A stretch of DNA of 64,000 nucleotides from Chondrus crispus (lineage: Eukaryota; Rhodophyta; Florideophyceae; Gigartinales; Gigartinaceae), in assembly GCF_000350225.1 (NCBI RefSeq), contig NW_005179227.1, positions 1 through 64,000 on the forward strand, in the 5' to 3' direction. Positions 42,354-53,617 of this stretch are shown here, one piece after another; positions within the stretch are counted from its first letter, which is position 1, and every line of letters begins with the position of its first letter. The translations under genes were made by a program, and so were the position numbers. Under the pieces are notes generated by a model. It made no database searches. It was given only the letters and a program-made list of their open reading frames with translations, and was not told the DNA's origin.

Positions 42354-45300
42354 CATTCCATCGCGGGATACCGCGTCACCCCCGCCCCCGAAGCCGGCGA
42401 TCCGCGTCTTGGGACGGAGACACGCTCGCCAAGCGAGCCCCTCCAACCCCGATCCGACGGGCATGGGGACGCTCCGCCGACCGTGGCGTCTTAACAACGG
42501 GAGGCGCTCCCCCGATGACAAGGCCGTCGAGCCAGTTTGTACACTGTCTCGACGTAATTACAAGGTCTACGCCGACCTTGGGCTCACCACCTCCATCATG
42601 GTGCCTCAACTCACCCTCCTGGACACGGGTGCCGGCTCCAATTTTGTCCGCACCGACACCCTGCCCAAAGAATGGGAGAGCTTAATCAAACCGGGGGAAG
42701 TCCCGACGATCGCCGACGCGAACGGGAGACCGTTACGAACAAGCGGGTCCATCCCCCTCGTTGTTCGACTAGCAACTCGCACCATAAAATGCAAGTTCAT
42801 CGTGTGCGAGCGCCTAGCAGCCCCCGTCATCCTGGGGTGTGACTTTAACGAAAAGTTTGTCGAGGCCATCTATCCACATCGGAAGGTGGTCGAGCTCGAT
42901 GATGGGACGAAAGTCCCCATCGTGAGAAAACCGGCAACTCGTCGAGCCGAAGCACCTCCGCTTCCCTCGGAGCAGGAGTATGAAAACGACCCGGGTCGAG
43001 TTTCCCCCAAACTCAGAGTTTCTCGTCCGGTTATCATACAACCCGGGACGCAAGCTTGGGTGCATGTGACTACCGGTCGTACGGGTCTTTCCGTATTGGA
43101 ACCCAACCCGCAGCTATATGCAAAACACCGCGTCTCCCTGTCGAATGGGGTCGCGCACATCACCGCACTTCGAGAGTTCAAGGTCTTGGTAGCCAACTTC
43201 GCCTCAGCCCCCAAGCGCCTCTCGAAGAACGAGGTGCTGCGGTACGTTACCCCTCATCCGCGTGCCATGATACGCACCGCAATGCCCCTCGAAGCCCTCC
43301 TAGCAGCGGAATTTACAGAAGGGGACAAGCTCCAATCTGAGAAGGGGGAGAAGCTCCCCCCGGCTTCGTCGAAGGAAGAACCCCAAGAGATTTACGCTGT
43401 CTCCCTCCAACATCTGCCGTCGCATGTCCGCACGCGAGTACGTGACATGCTTACGCTGTACTCCCGTATGTGGAGTGGCAATCTCAGGGAAGTCCGGGCT
43501 ACGCAGCACCGGATCGAACTCAACCCCGGCTCGAAGCAGTTTCGATGTCGGCCATATCGGGCTGGACCACGGTCTCGAGACCGTGTGTCGATCGACAAGC
43601 AGAACAAGACGCCGTGGATGGGATGATCTCAAGCGGGGTCATCTCCCGATCACAATCAGAGTGGGCATCCCCGGTGGTTCTCATCCCCAAACCGGACGGA
43701 TCCCTCCGTTTCTGCGTCGATTACAGACGTTTGAACGCGATGACAGTACGGGACACTTACCCGATTCCTCGCATGGACGAGTGTCTAGACTCGCTCGGCG
43801 AAGCGAACGTGTTCACACCTCTAGATTGTAACTCGGGTTATTGGCAAATCCCCGTTGCGGAAGAAGACGGTCCGAAAACCACGTTCACGTGTCATGCCGG
43901 TACTTATCAATTTAACCGAATGCCGTTCGGGCTAATGAACGCGCCCGCCACATTCCAACGGATGTTGGACATTCTCCTCTCCGGATACCGATGGAAGAGC
44001 TGCCTCATCTATCTAGATGACATTATCATATTCTCGAAGGATTATGAAACTCATCTCAAGAATGTCAAGGTTATTCTCTATGCGTTACAACAAGAGGGGT
44101 TATCACTGAAAGTGAACAAGTGTAAATTCTTTCAGCACTCCGTGGAGTATCTGGGCCACATCATTCGACCCGGAGAACTTCATGTCCACCCGAAGAATGT
44201 CTCGGCTTTGGCCGAGGCCAAGCCGCCACGAACCCAGACCGAGCTCCGCTCGTTTCTGGGTATGTGTAACGTGTACCGACGTTTCGTCGACCACTTCGCC
44301 AAGATTGCGGCGCCGTTGACGTCCATGCTCAAGAAGGGGGAGCCCGATCGGCTCCCTGAACTGGACGAAAACCGCAGGTCTGCCTTCGAAGCTCTGAAGA
44401 CTTGCCTGATTTCCCCGCCGATCTTGCGACTACCGCGGCTGGGGCTACCGTATTCCCTCGACACGGATGCACCCGACGCCCAACTCGGTTGCACGTTATT
44501 ACAGCAACACGAGGATGGTAACAGATACCCTGTCGGGTTCTGGTCGCGAACGCTCTCGTCGGCGGAAAGGAATTACTCCACGACGGAGAAAGAATGTTTG
44601 GACATTGTATGGGCCATTCAGACGCTGCGTCCTTACTTGGAACGCGAGCGATTCAAGGTTAACACCGACCATCATTCCCTTCGCTGGTTAATGAATCTCG
44701 CCGACGCAAGCGGGCGTTTAGCACGGTGGCGCTTGCGCCTAGCCGAGTTTGACTTCGACGTCACGTACGTGAAGGGCCTCAAGAATTGTCTCGCCTACGC
44801 CCTCAGTCGAATACCGTCTACAGGGGGCACAACCGTCCCCATCGACGAATAAATACCGTGCTTCTCCGTTTTGGAGTTTCACGAAGACAAGCCGGAAGTG
44901 GAATCCGAGGAGTGGGACGACGACATTCACGACGGATGCTTCGCCCTCGCCCCCCCGGCTTCCAAGACCGCAATTACATACGACGAGATTGTACTCGCTC
45001 AACACTCCGACCCGTTCTGTAAGGAGATCGCTTCCCATCTTAAGAAGGGGGAGGGTGTGTACCAAATTCGCCTTTCCAAGTTCTTCATGAACAAGGAAGG
45101 GGTACTTTGTCGGAAAGCGCACCTTGAAGGTGTTGAGTAAATCGTCGTACCAACCACTCTGCGCGAGCGAGTGTTGTATCTGGCGCATTACCGCGCCGCC
45201 TCGGGACATCCCGGAGGCAGGCGTCTGTTCTACACATTAAGACAACGGTACTACTGGCCGAGTATGTCCGTCGACGCATACGCCACAGTCAGAAGGTGCT

Positions 45301-47312
45301 CCGACTGTGCGAAAGCGCGCATTAAATTGCGTAAGCACAACGCGAAGTTGAAAACGTTCCCTCCGATGGGATCCTTGGAGTTTATCGCTATTGACATCCT
45401 AGGCGAGCTCCCCAGAACACCAAGAGGCAATCGAAACCTCTTGGTAATATCTGATCGTTACTCAAAGCTGACCCGAACGGTGCCGCTTAAGAGAATTACC
45501 GCCGAGACCGTTGCTCAGGCGTTCGTCACACACTGGGTCTTCGTATACGGAGCCCCAGTGCAGCTACTCTCCGACAATGGGAACCAATTCACGTCAAGCT
45601 TCTTCCTCGCCGTGTGCAAAATCCTTCGCGTCGAAAGCGTGTTCACCACAGCTTATCACTCACAAGCTAATGGACAAGTGGAGAGGTTCAACCGCACCCT
45701 GGTGTCCTCCCTACGGCACTACCTAGCCGACAACCAACGCGATTGGGACCAGTTCACGGACGAGCTAACCTACGGTTACAATTGTACCGTGAATCGCATG
45801 ATCGGTATGAAGCCGTTTGATCTTGTGTTATCCCGGACACAGTCGCCGCTTTCCATCCAACAAACCCCTACACTGGAACAGGATGTCTTGCGGACGCAAT
45901 ATAAGATCCTTTTCTTAACGTGGTTACGCGGGCTAATGTCAACAGTCCGCGACACGCTGCTCGCCGGTCAAGACCGCTATAAACGCGATTTCGACAAGAG
46001 ATTGCGGACGCCGACACCGCACTACGCAATAAGTGATCAAGTCCTCATCGAGCGAGAGACATCCCTGCGAGTGGATGACAAGACGGATAAGGACCGGGTC
46101 AATAACAAGTTAGCCCCTCGGACGGAAGCGCCATTCCCGGGGGTGGCCCTAGACGAGCATACAGTGACCATTGTCCGGACTACAGGCATGAAGGACCGAG
46201 TCTCGTGAGACGGCACTGTGAAAGCCCCTAACCTCCAGACCGAGCTCATGGACCTAACACCCTCTGCGGTGACCCCCCCCCCGGTCGACGCTGAGACGGA
46301 ACCTACGCCCCCTACGGCGATCAAAAGTAACGCCGCTACTTCTCTTCCCATCGGGGTAACGACCCCTCCGAGAGAGGACGAGTTCGACCCAGATGAACCG
46401 GGGATCAACCCCCCCGCGCCAACTGAGACGGACAATCGCCCTACTCGCGATGGGAACGAGATCGAGAACGCGGCGCGCAACGCGACAGTAACCCGACCTT
46501 CGGGGTCAAAACTAGTTACCTGGAACGCAGGGAGCGCCCCTACATCGGGATTAATAGACGCCCTCCGAGGCGACTCGCACCCCCGCATCATATCCAAATT
46601 GACTCCGAGTTCTGCCTCTACGGGTGGACCAACCGGGACACAGACGACACCTCCTCTTCCCAGGCTACGGCATCCCGACCAACGTACCGGGAAGACGAGA
46701 CCGAAATCACCACGACCTCGACAAGCGGATCCCGCCCCGAGAGGCGACAAGTCGCCGAGCGAGCAAACACGTACCTCCACCGCAAAGTCTCGTGACACGT
46801 GGAGACGGGACCCTGGAAAAAATCAAAAGAAAATCCGCCCGTCCGAGAACTCCGCAGCGGCGGTGGTCACGGACCTCACGCGCGGCCCCGCGGAAACGCC
46901 ACCGAGTACAAGAGAGACCACCGGGGAGCACATCCCGAACTTAGAGTCTATGTGTACCTTCGGGTACCCTCCCCTCATTGCCTCGGGACGTCCTCCACCC
47001 CCGTCACTTGCGGTTGAGGCCTCCCCTCAACGCGCGCCAAGCACGCCCTTTGAGGCGACGAAACGGCCCCCCCTGACGGACGAGGACCCCAAAACCTACG
47101 TGGTCGAGGCCCTCACCGGGCGTAAACCGGGAACGGACGGAATGCCGCTTTTCCCAGTCCGGTGGTACGGGTATACTGCCGAAGACGACACCTGGGAGCC
47201 CGCGAACTACATCGACTACAGTACTGTCTTGCGGTTCTGTAGACGCAAACGTCTCCCCACACCAAATATCCAGCTCTGCTCTACCCCCGGTAGCGTTGGG
47301 GTCGACAACTAA
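42301..47312 (+). pseudogene. Element 3 pol with C-terminal chromodomain, interrupted
   Basis: Protease LLDTGAGSNFV near 42622. Reverse transcriptase starts in the same frame and shifts near 43590 into another that carries SQSEWASPVV, CVDYRRLN, PFGLMNAPATFQ and the catalytic IYLDDIII at about 44010. RNase H follows (TEKECLDIVWA, TDHHSLRWL). That second frame then continues to 47312, broken by TAA at 44850-44852, TAA at 45138-45140 and TGA at 46206-46208. Integrase keeps its H-H-C-C site (HYRAASGHPG ... CSDCAKAR) and its acidic residues (IDILGELP, SDNGNQF, GQVERFNR). After a long Pro/Thr-rich linker, a chromodomain lies at about 47090-47260: YVVEAL, PVRWYGY, DDTWEPANYI. Chromodomains of such integrases bind methylated histone tails and steer insertion. 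Confidence 0.88.
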
Positions 47313-47534
47313 ACATCCCCCCCGCCGCCCCGCGACGTGTGTCGTAATTTTCCCTCAGGATGACACACCGAAGGACGATTCGATAATTAGACTGACCTTC
47401 CCACCTCGCTGGATGCCGCGTACTGTCCAAACCCTCGAGGGGGAGCTTCCCGCTAGGGCCACCTAACATTCCTCGATCCTCAGCTCCAAGCTGTGCGACC
47501 CCCCTCAAGGGGAAGAATTCACTGAACTACGTGG

Positions 47535-48062
47535 ATGACACGCCCTCTCGAGAGACTTGACGTACTGCTTCGAGGCCGCACGGTCTCCTCGTGGCATGGT
47601 ACGCCCGAACAGAACCACGCGCTGGAAGCGAAGGACCTCGGTCCTTCGGAGAGCGTTACCGCCCGGTCACCGGCCTTGCGCCGGGGAGTTTTCGAGAAGT
47701 GGTCGACGACCTCCCAACGAAGGAAAGGAGCCACCGACGATAGGAAGCGAATGACTCGCGTCGTTTCTGGCTTTCAATATCAGAGAGGACTCATAAGACC
47801 TCAGAGGTACGCTGTGCGCGATATAGGCTCTTGCCGATTGCTCATGCCGGGAAAAGCCCCTCGACTCCAGAGGTCGTGTAAGGACCGCGAAGGGTCGGGA
47901 TATGCATACTCTAGAGGGGGACGCGAAATCAGCAGACCGGGGGATGACTGGCGCTTGCGGCGCAAGCGCTGCTTCCGCAACGAGATTAGAGCTTACCAAC
48001 GAGTCAATGATGACCTAAATGGAAAGAAGGGAGACGATGCATTGTTGATCGCGCTGTCTTAG
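47535..48062 (+). CDS. Basic ORF downstream of element 3 pol, unrecognised
   Basis: 175 codons starting MTRPLERLDVLLRGR. Very rich in Arg and Lys, with no domain I recognise. Lies between the chromodomain stop and the nested solo LTR. It may be an accessory frame of the element or a chance frame in GC-rich DNA. Confidence 0.25.
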   Translation: MTRPLERLDVLLRGRTVSSWHGTPEQNHALEAKDLGPSESVTARSPALRRGVFEKWSTTSQRRKGATDDRKRMTRVVSGFQYQRGLIRPQRYAVRDIGSCRLLMPGKAPRLQRSCKDREGSGYAYSRGGREISRPGDDWRLRRKRCFRNEIRAYQRVNDDLNGKKGDDALLIALS

Positions 48063-48190
48063 AAAGGAAAAGACGAAAACATTGACAGACGCATGAGGAT
48101 CCTTACACCAGACGGGGTCTCCTGATGAAGAGTCAGGTGTACCGATGCAAGAGAAAGCGCGGAGGGAGTCAGACTTCGTGGATGACTTCC

Positions 48191-48867
48191 TGTAGCATAA
48201 ACACCCCCAGCGATAGGGGTGTATGCACAGTTCGACCGAGACCCTTGTCGATCGGGAAGACGGGGGTGAAACGGGACACCAGCTAACGGCACCGGGCAGC
48301 GGGCCCCGGTAGCGTGGTAGAGCGGGAACGGGGAGGACGGCGGTACGCCCGAGCGGTTCGACGCCTCGACGCCCCGGCGCGGTACTGGGTAACGATCCAG
48401 TACCGACGGGCGGAGGCGGAGCCGACTCGTGGGCGTACCGCGCGCGTCCTCAACCCGCGCTCGGTTCCGCTCTAAGGTAGTTCGCGAGCGCTACCTTAGA
48501 ATAAGCTGGAAGTCGGACCTTGACGGTCGGTGGGTGACAAGTCCGTGCTTGTCCTCCTCCACCGCCGCCGGTCCGCTCCATATTTAATATACAAAACAAT
48601 CTATAACACTACAGTACCGAAGCACTGTAGTGGTCTACTGTAGTACAGATCGGACCGTCTTAATACTGTGAGCCATCGTCGCTGACAGTACATGTGTATG
48701 CGCGCGCTCCCGTCCCGCACGGTACGCGTGTACACGTGTACACGCATGCGGCCTGTACCAGAGGGGTACACGTGGCCACGCGCGGTAGTACTGTAGAGCC
48801 CGAGGCTCTAAAGTATTGGATCCGTTGTTGATCAAATCTAAAAAGCCCCAGGGGGGGTTATACTACA
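48191..48867 (+). repeat. Solo LTR of a TGTAG...CTACA family, nested in element 3
   Basis: Starts TGTAGCATAA and ends TTATACTACA, an inverted pair, and is flanked by the 5-bp duplication CTTCC (48186-48190 and 48868-48872). The same family recurs at 52463-53061 and as a fragment at about 53300-53612. The flanking duplication shows that a whole element once inserted here and recombined down to one LTR. Its internal part is rich in short palindromes such as CGTGTACACGTGTACACG. Confidence 0.9.
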
Positions 48868-48904
48868 CTTCCGATGGAGTCAGGTTGTGAGATCTTGTAT
48901 TGCT

Positions 48905-49225
48905 ATGGCCAGAACACAAGGAAAGAGCCACGTCCGCCTATGGATCGACCGGCTTGTAATGATGGGTGTCGAGAAAGAGGAGATATGTCGATTGTATGGC
49001 CTGTCGCCATGGAAGGAATTTGGACTACCGCCATATGCACTTTTTCCAGTTGTTCGTGTATACAGCGGCGTGGAAGGGTATTATGGAATAGATTTCTGGA
49101 GAAAATTGGAGACAGTTCTCGGAGTGGCTGGCAGAGGCCTCGTTGTAGACGATTACATGCTTCGAAAGTATGACAGAACCATTTTTATAGCCCCTCTGTT
49201 TATGAAAGGCTTGCGGATTGGGTAA
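48905..49225 (+). CDS. Small ORF MARTQGKS..., unrecognised
   Basis: 106 codons, less GC-rich than its surroundings, directly right of the solo LTR. Begins MARTQGKSHVRLWIDRLV. No family is recognised. A splice-donor-like GGGTAAGTT overlaps its 3' end (about 49219), so it could be an exon rather than a full gene. It is part of the internal region of element 3 on the coordinates given. Confidence 0.35.
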   Translation: MARTQGKSHVRLWIDRLVMMGVEKEEICRLYGLSPWKEFGLPPYALFPVVRVYSGVEGYYGIDFWRKLETVLGVAGRGLVVDDYMLRKYDRTIFIAPLFMKGLRIG

Positions 49226-49705
49226 GTTGTATTGGGGGCAAGGGAATGTATGTGAGGTCAACGACTCTTGCTTTGGCGACGTACCCGTGCCTCAGATAGC
49301 CCTGTTGCCGCGAACGTCTCCCACTGGGTACAAGAAGAGTCCTCATGAGGAGGTACGGCTGACTGGACGGGCAAGGATGAATGACTCAGACTATCGCCGC
49401 GCCGGTCCCGGGCGTCGCTCGACTCGCCGTGCGCGCTATCCACCCTTGAGGCTACCACGCTGTCTCAGGCGGACGTCCTCGTCACCACGACTCGATCTCG
49501 TCCGTCACGCCCCTCGCCGCGCTCGCCGCCCCAACAAGTGACCCCCACGCGCCGTCGCGCGACAGAACGCGCCTCGGTATGGCGATCGAGAGGAGAAGAG
49601 GTCCCGTTTTACTGACTACCCTAACTCACCTTCTCGGTGCCGACATGCGCATCTCGCGTTAACACGGGGTTCCCCCTATGAGGGCGCACACCCGACTTGC
49701 CCGGA
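49226..49705. other. Element 3 internal spacer
   Basis: GC-rich, with a short plus-strand open frame (49218-49541) of low-complexity Arg-rich sequence that I do not support as a gene. Confidence 0.4.
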
Positions 49706-51274
49706 TTATTCATAATCGACGAGGTCTTCCTCGACACCCGCCACCGGTGCAGCCGGGGCATCCGAAGGGACCGACCCCCCGTCGGAGTCGACCGGATCAC
49801 CTTCGGTCGCCGTTGCTACAGGAGTCTGCGCCACGGTCGGCGCCACCTCCACGCTCGGTACCTCCACTACCATCGGGGTGTCCGTTACGGGCGCAGTAGC
49901 ACCCGCGTCTGCCGCCGCCTTAAGGCGTTTCACACCCGCCACAAATTCGGCGTTCTTCACCAACTTCGGTAACTCGTCCCCTGAGACGCCCAGTTCGGCA
50001 AACAATCTACGCCGTGCCACCGACGACGCATCCGGCGACCTGGGCTCGCTGCTAGGTACCTCCGCGGGGGCTCCCCCGACAGTCAGCGGCGGTTCAATAG
50101 CTGGTGCCACCGGCTCTGCCTGGCCGCGCATCAGCTCGGGCTGTAGACTTTTAAAAGTCACCGGATCAAACCGGATCCAATTTCCGGACCCCGGCCCTCC
50201 GACGTTCTCGCTCCTCCCCGGCGATGCATTCGCCCGATCTTTACGGTCGTAATGATGCCCTTGACCGTACGGTACGCGCTGCCAATCCATCTTGTCGTGG
50301 ATTTCTAACAGCGCATATCGCTGATCGGACATCCATGCTCCGACCAGTACAGTATCCAAGTTCAACTTGCGCAACCATGTAGTGCTCATGGTCGGTAACA
50401 CATATAGGCGTCCATCGACGGATGACCATATGAACCGTTTCGAAACAATTGCGATCCACTCGCTAAAGAAAATCATCCAGCGGGGCGAACGCGGCGAGTG
50501 ATTGAGACTCAAGCCGAAATACACCAAGCAAGGCGGAATCTCCGCAAGGAAGTCCGCAGCGACTTCGTACTGCGAAAACCACTGCGGTATCTGCGGATAC
50601 CGCTCGTATCGGTATCGTGGCTGGAAGGTCGTCGGCTCGATCCACTCGTACGCCGCAAAAATTCCAAGGGCGTTTCTCATCCGACGCTCAAACTTGAGCT
50701 TTTCGTAATAACCCGGGTTGCTCTCCCGTTATACATACTCCTCGAAGCGCGAGGGGAGAATTGGCTTGTCCCATGACAAGTAGTGAACAGCCGGCTCCTC
50801 GATACGCTCTGGCAAGTTGTCCAACACACGCCTTAAATTGGCGACGTACCCCCGATCCCCCTCAGTGCGGTACGCCCATGTGTCGAAGTCCCACTCGACA
50901 GGGATCGGGCGGCTACACGGCGTTCTCGCGAGCCGACGCTCCAACGCCGCTATGTACTTCTGGCGTCGAACCCGCCCATCGCGGCGATACTTCGGCCACA
51001 CGTGTTCCTCCTCCACCGCGAGGCGGAAGGAAAAGTAAAGAGACCATACAGCGCGTAAGCTGAGACCCCCGGGAAGAGCCCCTGTCACGTCCGCATAAGC
51101 GCGGATCAGGGGACTGTCCCGTAATTCCGCTGCATTTAGGAAGGGCGCACGTTCGAACAGTAGCGGGGCGTTCGCCAGCGTCCTACCCCGCAATTCGCGT
51201 GGTGCTGGCCAATCGTTCCAGCCCTCGTCTCCTGTCCTCTCCGGTTCTCCATACGGGTTATGGAACCGTTCCAT
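49706..51274 (-). pseudogene. Element 3 antisense accessory ORF with one in-frame stop
   Basis: One minus-strand frame of 523 codons from ATG at 51274 (MERFHNPYGEPERTGDEGW) to TAA at 49706. The only interruption is a TAA at 50731-50729; coding character and frame continue on both sides (before: LPSRFEEYV; after: NPGYYEKLKFERRMRNALG). The first 181 residues are rich in Arg and Trp. The second part is aromatic (YRYERYPQIPQWFSQYE), then becomes Pro/Ala/Val-rich and ends acidic (EEDLVDYE). I recognise no family. It shows no resemblance to the H3-tailed antisense protein of element 1, but it occupies the same slot between pol and the 3' LTR on the opposite strand. The stop may be a mutation or, less likely, a read-through site. 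Confidence 0.6.
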
Positions 51275-51627
51275 CGCTCGTCTTACTGGACAACGAACCG
51301 CGTCTCCCTGCTGACCGAAGCGCTTGCCGATCGCCGATGTAGCGGCGTCGTGGAACCCGAGGCGACACCCAAGGGGAAGGAAGGGGCTCGAAGAAAGTAG
51401 GAAAAGGGGAATGCGAAACGACAGGGAAGCTCCAGAGCAGGGTCGGTTTGGAACTTCAAGCCCGCAGAAAACGGAAGATAGGGGAAAACGGACCGACTCT
51501 GCGTCGCTCGCTGGTCCACCTCGCTGCACACGTCTCCTCTCTTCCTACCGCGGGTGCCACGTCAGCGCGGCTGCCTCAGTTGGCGGGTATTTCTACCCTA
51601 CATACACACGAGGACGCGTGTTTTCCT
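51275..51627 (-). other. Region upstream of the element 3 antisense ORF
   Basis: The same frame stays open leftward of the chosen ATG to 51529 with a hydrophobic, Ser/Leu-rich stretch, so an earlier start is possible. No TATA is evident. Confidence 0.35.
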
Positions 51628-51640
51628 AAAAAGGGGGATC
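51628..51640 (+). promoter_or_regulatory. Element 3 polypurine tract
   Basis: AAAAAGGGGGATC directly precedes the TGTAG start of the 3' LTR. Confidence 0.75.
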
Positions 51641-52287
51641 TGTAGTGCACTGTACTCGGCACAGGGACAGCTGTTCTAATCTCGCCAAAATCGCGCTCGC
51701 CGCCACCACGTGTACCACGGGTACACGTGGACTCCCCTGCCGCTCTACTAGACCTCCCCGTGGACACGTGTAATCCATCCGCAACCCAAAGGGCCTATGG
51801 GGGCTGTAATTGGTCCCCTCGGGGCTACACCCGTTATTTCCTAGTTATTCTAATTTACAGTATAATTTAGCTTCGCCATTACGGCGACGGGGGACTATAT
51901 AGTCAACCCGATAATCAAAGTAAAGAGGCACGAAGCCTCGGGCCTTTTACCTTGGTTTCTGGATTCCAGGTTGTAGCCTCGACTCGGTACTGGCTCGCCC
52001 ATACCGACCGAGCCATCTACACCCCTGGAATCTCAACTGCCTTCCCCGTGCGCGTCGATCCCCCGCGCGAGACCTACGTTAACTACTGTGCTGTCCGTCC
52101 TGCTAGCTCTGTTTTTCTCTTAATTCCACACCCTTTTATTGCTGACTACCTTGCTACTTTTCTACCGCGCAAGCCGCGCCTGAATCCCGGTTCCGGTCAT
52201 CCACCGGGTGGTCTCCCGAATTTCCTTACGCGTCCGAACGCGCGTCGCTCTGCCTACAGCCGCCACACGTGGCTTTAGTGCACGACA
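51641..52287 (+). repeat. Element 3 3' LTR
   Basis: Copy of 39482-40127, including the CACGTG inverted repeat at 51706-51730. Similarity ends at GCACGAC. Confidence 0.9.
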
Positions 52288-52462
52288 TCGAAGACCTGCG
52301 GCGCCGTCGTGGGGTCGGACGTGTAGCGCAGACGCCTGCACATCGGCCGGTGCGGAGTGGAAAGAGGGTTCGGACTTTTCGGTCATCTCGACGCGTACGG
52401 ACGCAGAGGAAACCACAACCTTCTCGGAATGATCTTCGGGGTCTTCTAGGTCGAAAGACCAC

Positions 52463-53061
52463 TGTAGCATAAACACCCCAACGTCGAGGGGGTGTATGCA
52501 CAGTCCTGCTAGACTCTGATCGGAGAAGGGAAGCAACCCCAGCTAACGGAACCGGGCGAGCCCGAGTAGCAGTGGTAGAGCGGGTACGGTCGGGGACGCG
52601 CGCACGCGCAAGCCGATCTACGCCTCGACGCCCGGGCGCAGCGCTGGGTGACGTACCAGCGCTGACGGGCGGAGGGGGATCTAGGCTCGCTCGCGTGCTC
52701 GCGTGTCCCCTGCCCGCTCGGCTCTTAACTAGATACGGGCTAGTGGGAACCCGTTCTAGAATAAGCGGGGCGAGCTTGACCAGAGGCGTGGGTTCTGGAC
52801 AAGCTCGTGCCTGTCCTCCCCCACCGCCGTCAGTCGCTCGCGTATTTAATGTACAAGTTAATCCTATCATACTACAGTACAGTACGTACTGGACTGTAGT
52901 GCTACTATAGTCGGCTACAGTAGTGAGTGCGGGTCGCGCGTACTGCAGGGCTGTCAGCATTCGGTGCTGACAGAACGCCCGCGCTTGCTTGTCGTACTGT
53001 AGAGCTCGGGCTCTACAGTAGCAGATCTAATCTAAATCTCGTCCAAGAGGGTTATACTACA
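52463..53061 (+). repeat. Solo LTR, TGTAG...CTACA family, second copy
   Basis: Starts TGTAGCATAAACACCCC and ends GTTATACTACA, clearly related to 48191-48867 but diverged. Flanks are ACCAC and CCCTC, so no target duplication is seen, and the copy may be a recombination product. 52288-52462, between it and element 3, is GC-rich with no gene. Confidence 0.8.
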
Positions 53062-53299
53062 CCCTCGATTTAGATCATGATTTGTACAAAAGCTCTTAAC
53101 CACTTGGCCGCAGTCCTCACGATCGCTGCTTGACTTCATATCGAAAATAATGTTACTTACATGAATTGTTTCTGGAAGGCAAATTTTCGGGCTGGATGAC
53201 ACAAAATAATGTTACCCTTTCATATTGTTAGTAACATTACAATGAATTTGAATAGCGCAAAACTTTGTACGTAATCTAATGTAGATAACATTAGTTACA

Positions 53300-53612
53300 C
53301 TTAACGGGTGTACAGTACCGGGGTTCTGTAGTGAACTACTGTAGTGCGGGTCGGTCTGCACTGTAGGGCTCTCAGCCGTCGGACTTGACAGCACACGTGT
53401 GGGCCTCGTGTAGTACAAGTGGGTGTGCGCGCCTCATACACGTGTAGGACACGCGTATGCGTTTGTGCGCGCGCCGCTGTACCCGTGGGGTCCACGTGGA
53501 CACGCGTTGTAGCAATGTAGAGCGTCGGGCTCTACAGTTGCAATTCTAACCTTACTCTAATCTAAATTAAGTCCCCCAGGGGGGTTCAACGCCCCTGGGG
53601 AAAAGTTATACC
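53300..53612 (+). repeat. LTR fragment, TGTAG...CTACA family
   Basis: The 3' part of a third copy: TACAGTACCGGGGTTCTGTAGTG through a GTAGAGC...GCTCTAC inverted repeat to GTTATACCACA. Its 5' half is replaced by AT-rich sequence (53062-53299) without features. Confidence 0.65.
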
Positions 53613-53617
53613 ACACG

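Larger units (their letters stand above)
39482..52287 (+). mobile_element. Ty3/Gypsy element 3 (chromodomain type), decayed, with nested LTR
   Basis: About 12.8 kb between two LTRs beginning TGTAGTGCAC and ending near GTGCACGAC. Internal order on the plus strand is gag, protease, reverse transcriptase, RNase H, integrase and chromodomain. A long antisense ORF (51274 to 49706) follows, then a polypurine tract and the 3' LTR. A foreign solo LTR with its own target duplication sits at 48191-48867. Frameshifts and three in-frame stops break pol. I find no matching 5-bp duplication at its ends (TACAG left; CGACA or ATCGA right), so the two LTRs may have come together by recombination. Confidence 0.85.

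Noticed and set aside
46037..46798. 253-codon minus-strand frame in element 3
   Set aside because: Shadow of the Pro/Thr-rich linker of pol; Gly/Val/Ser-rich without domain.
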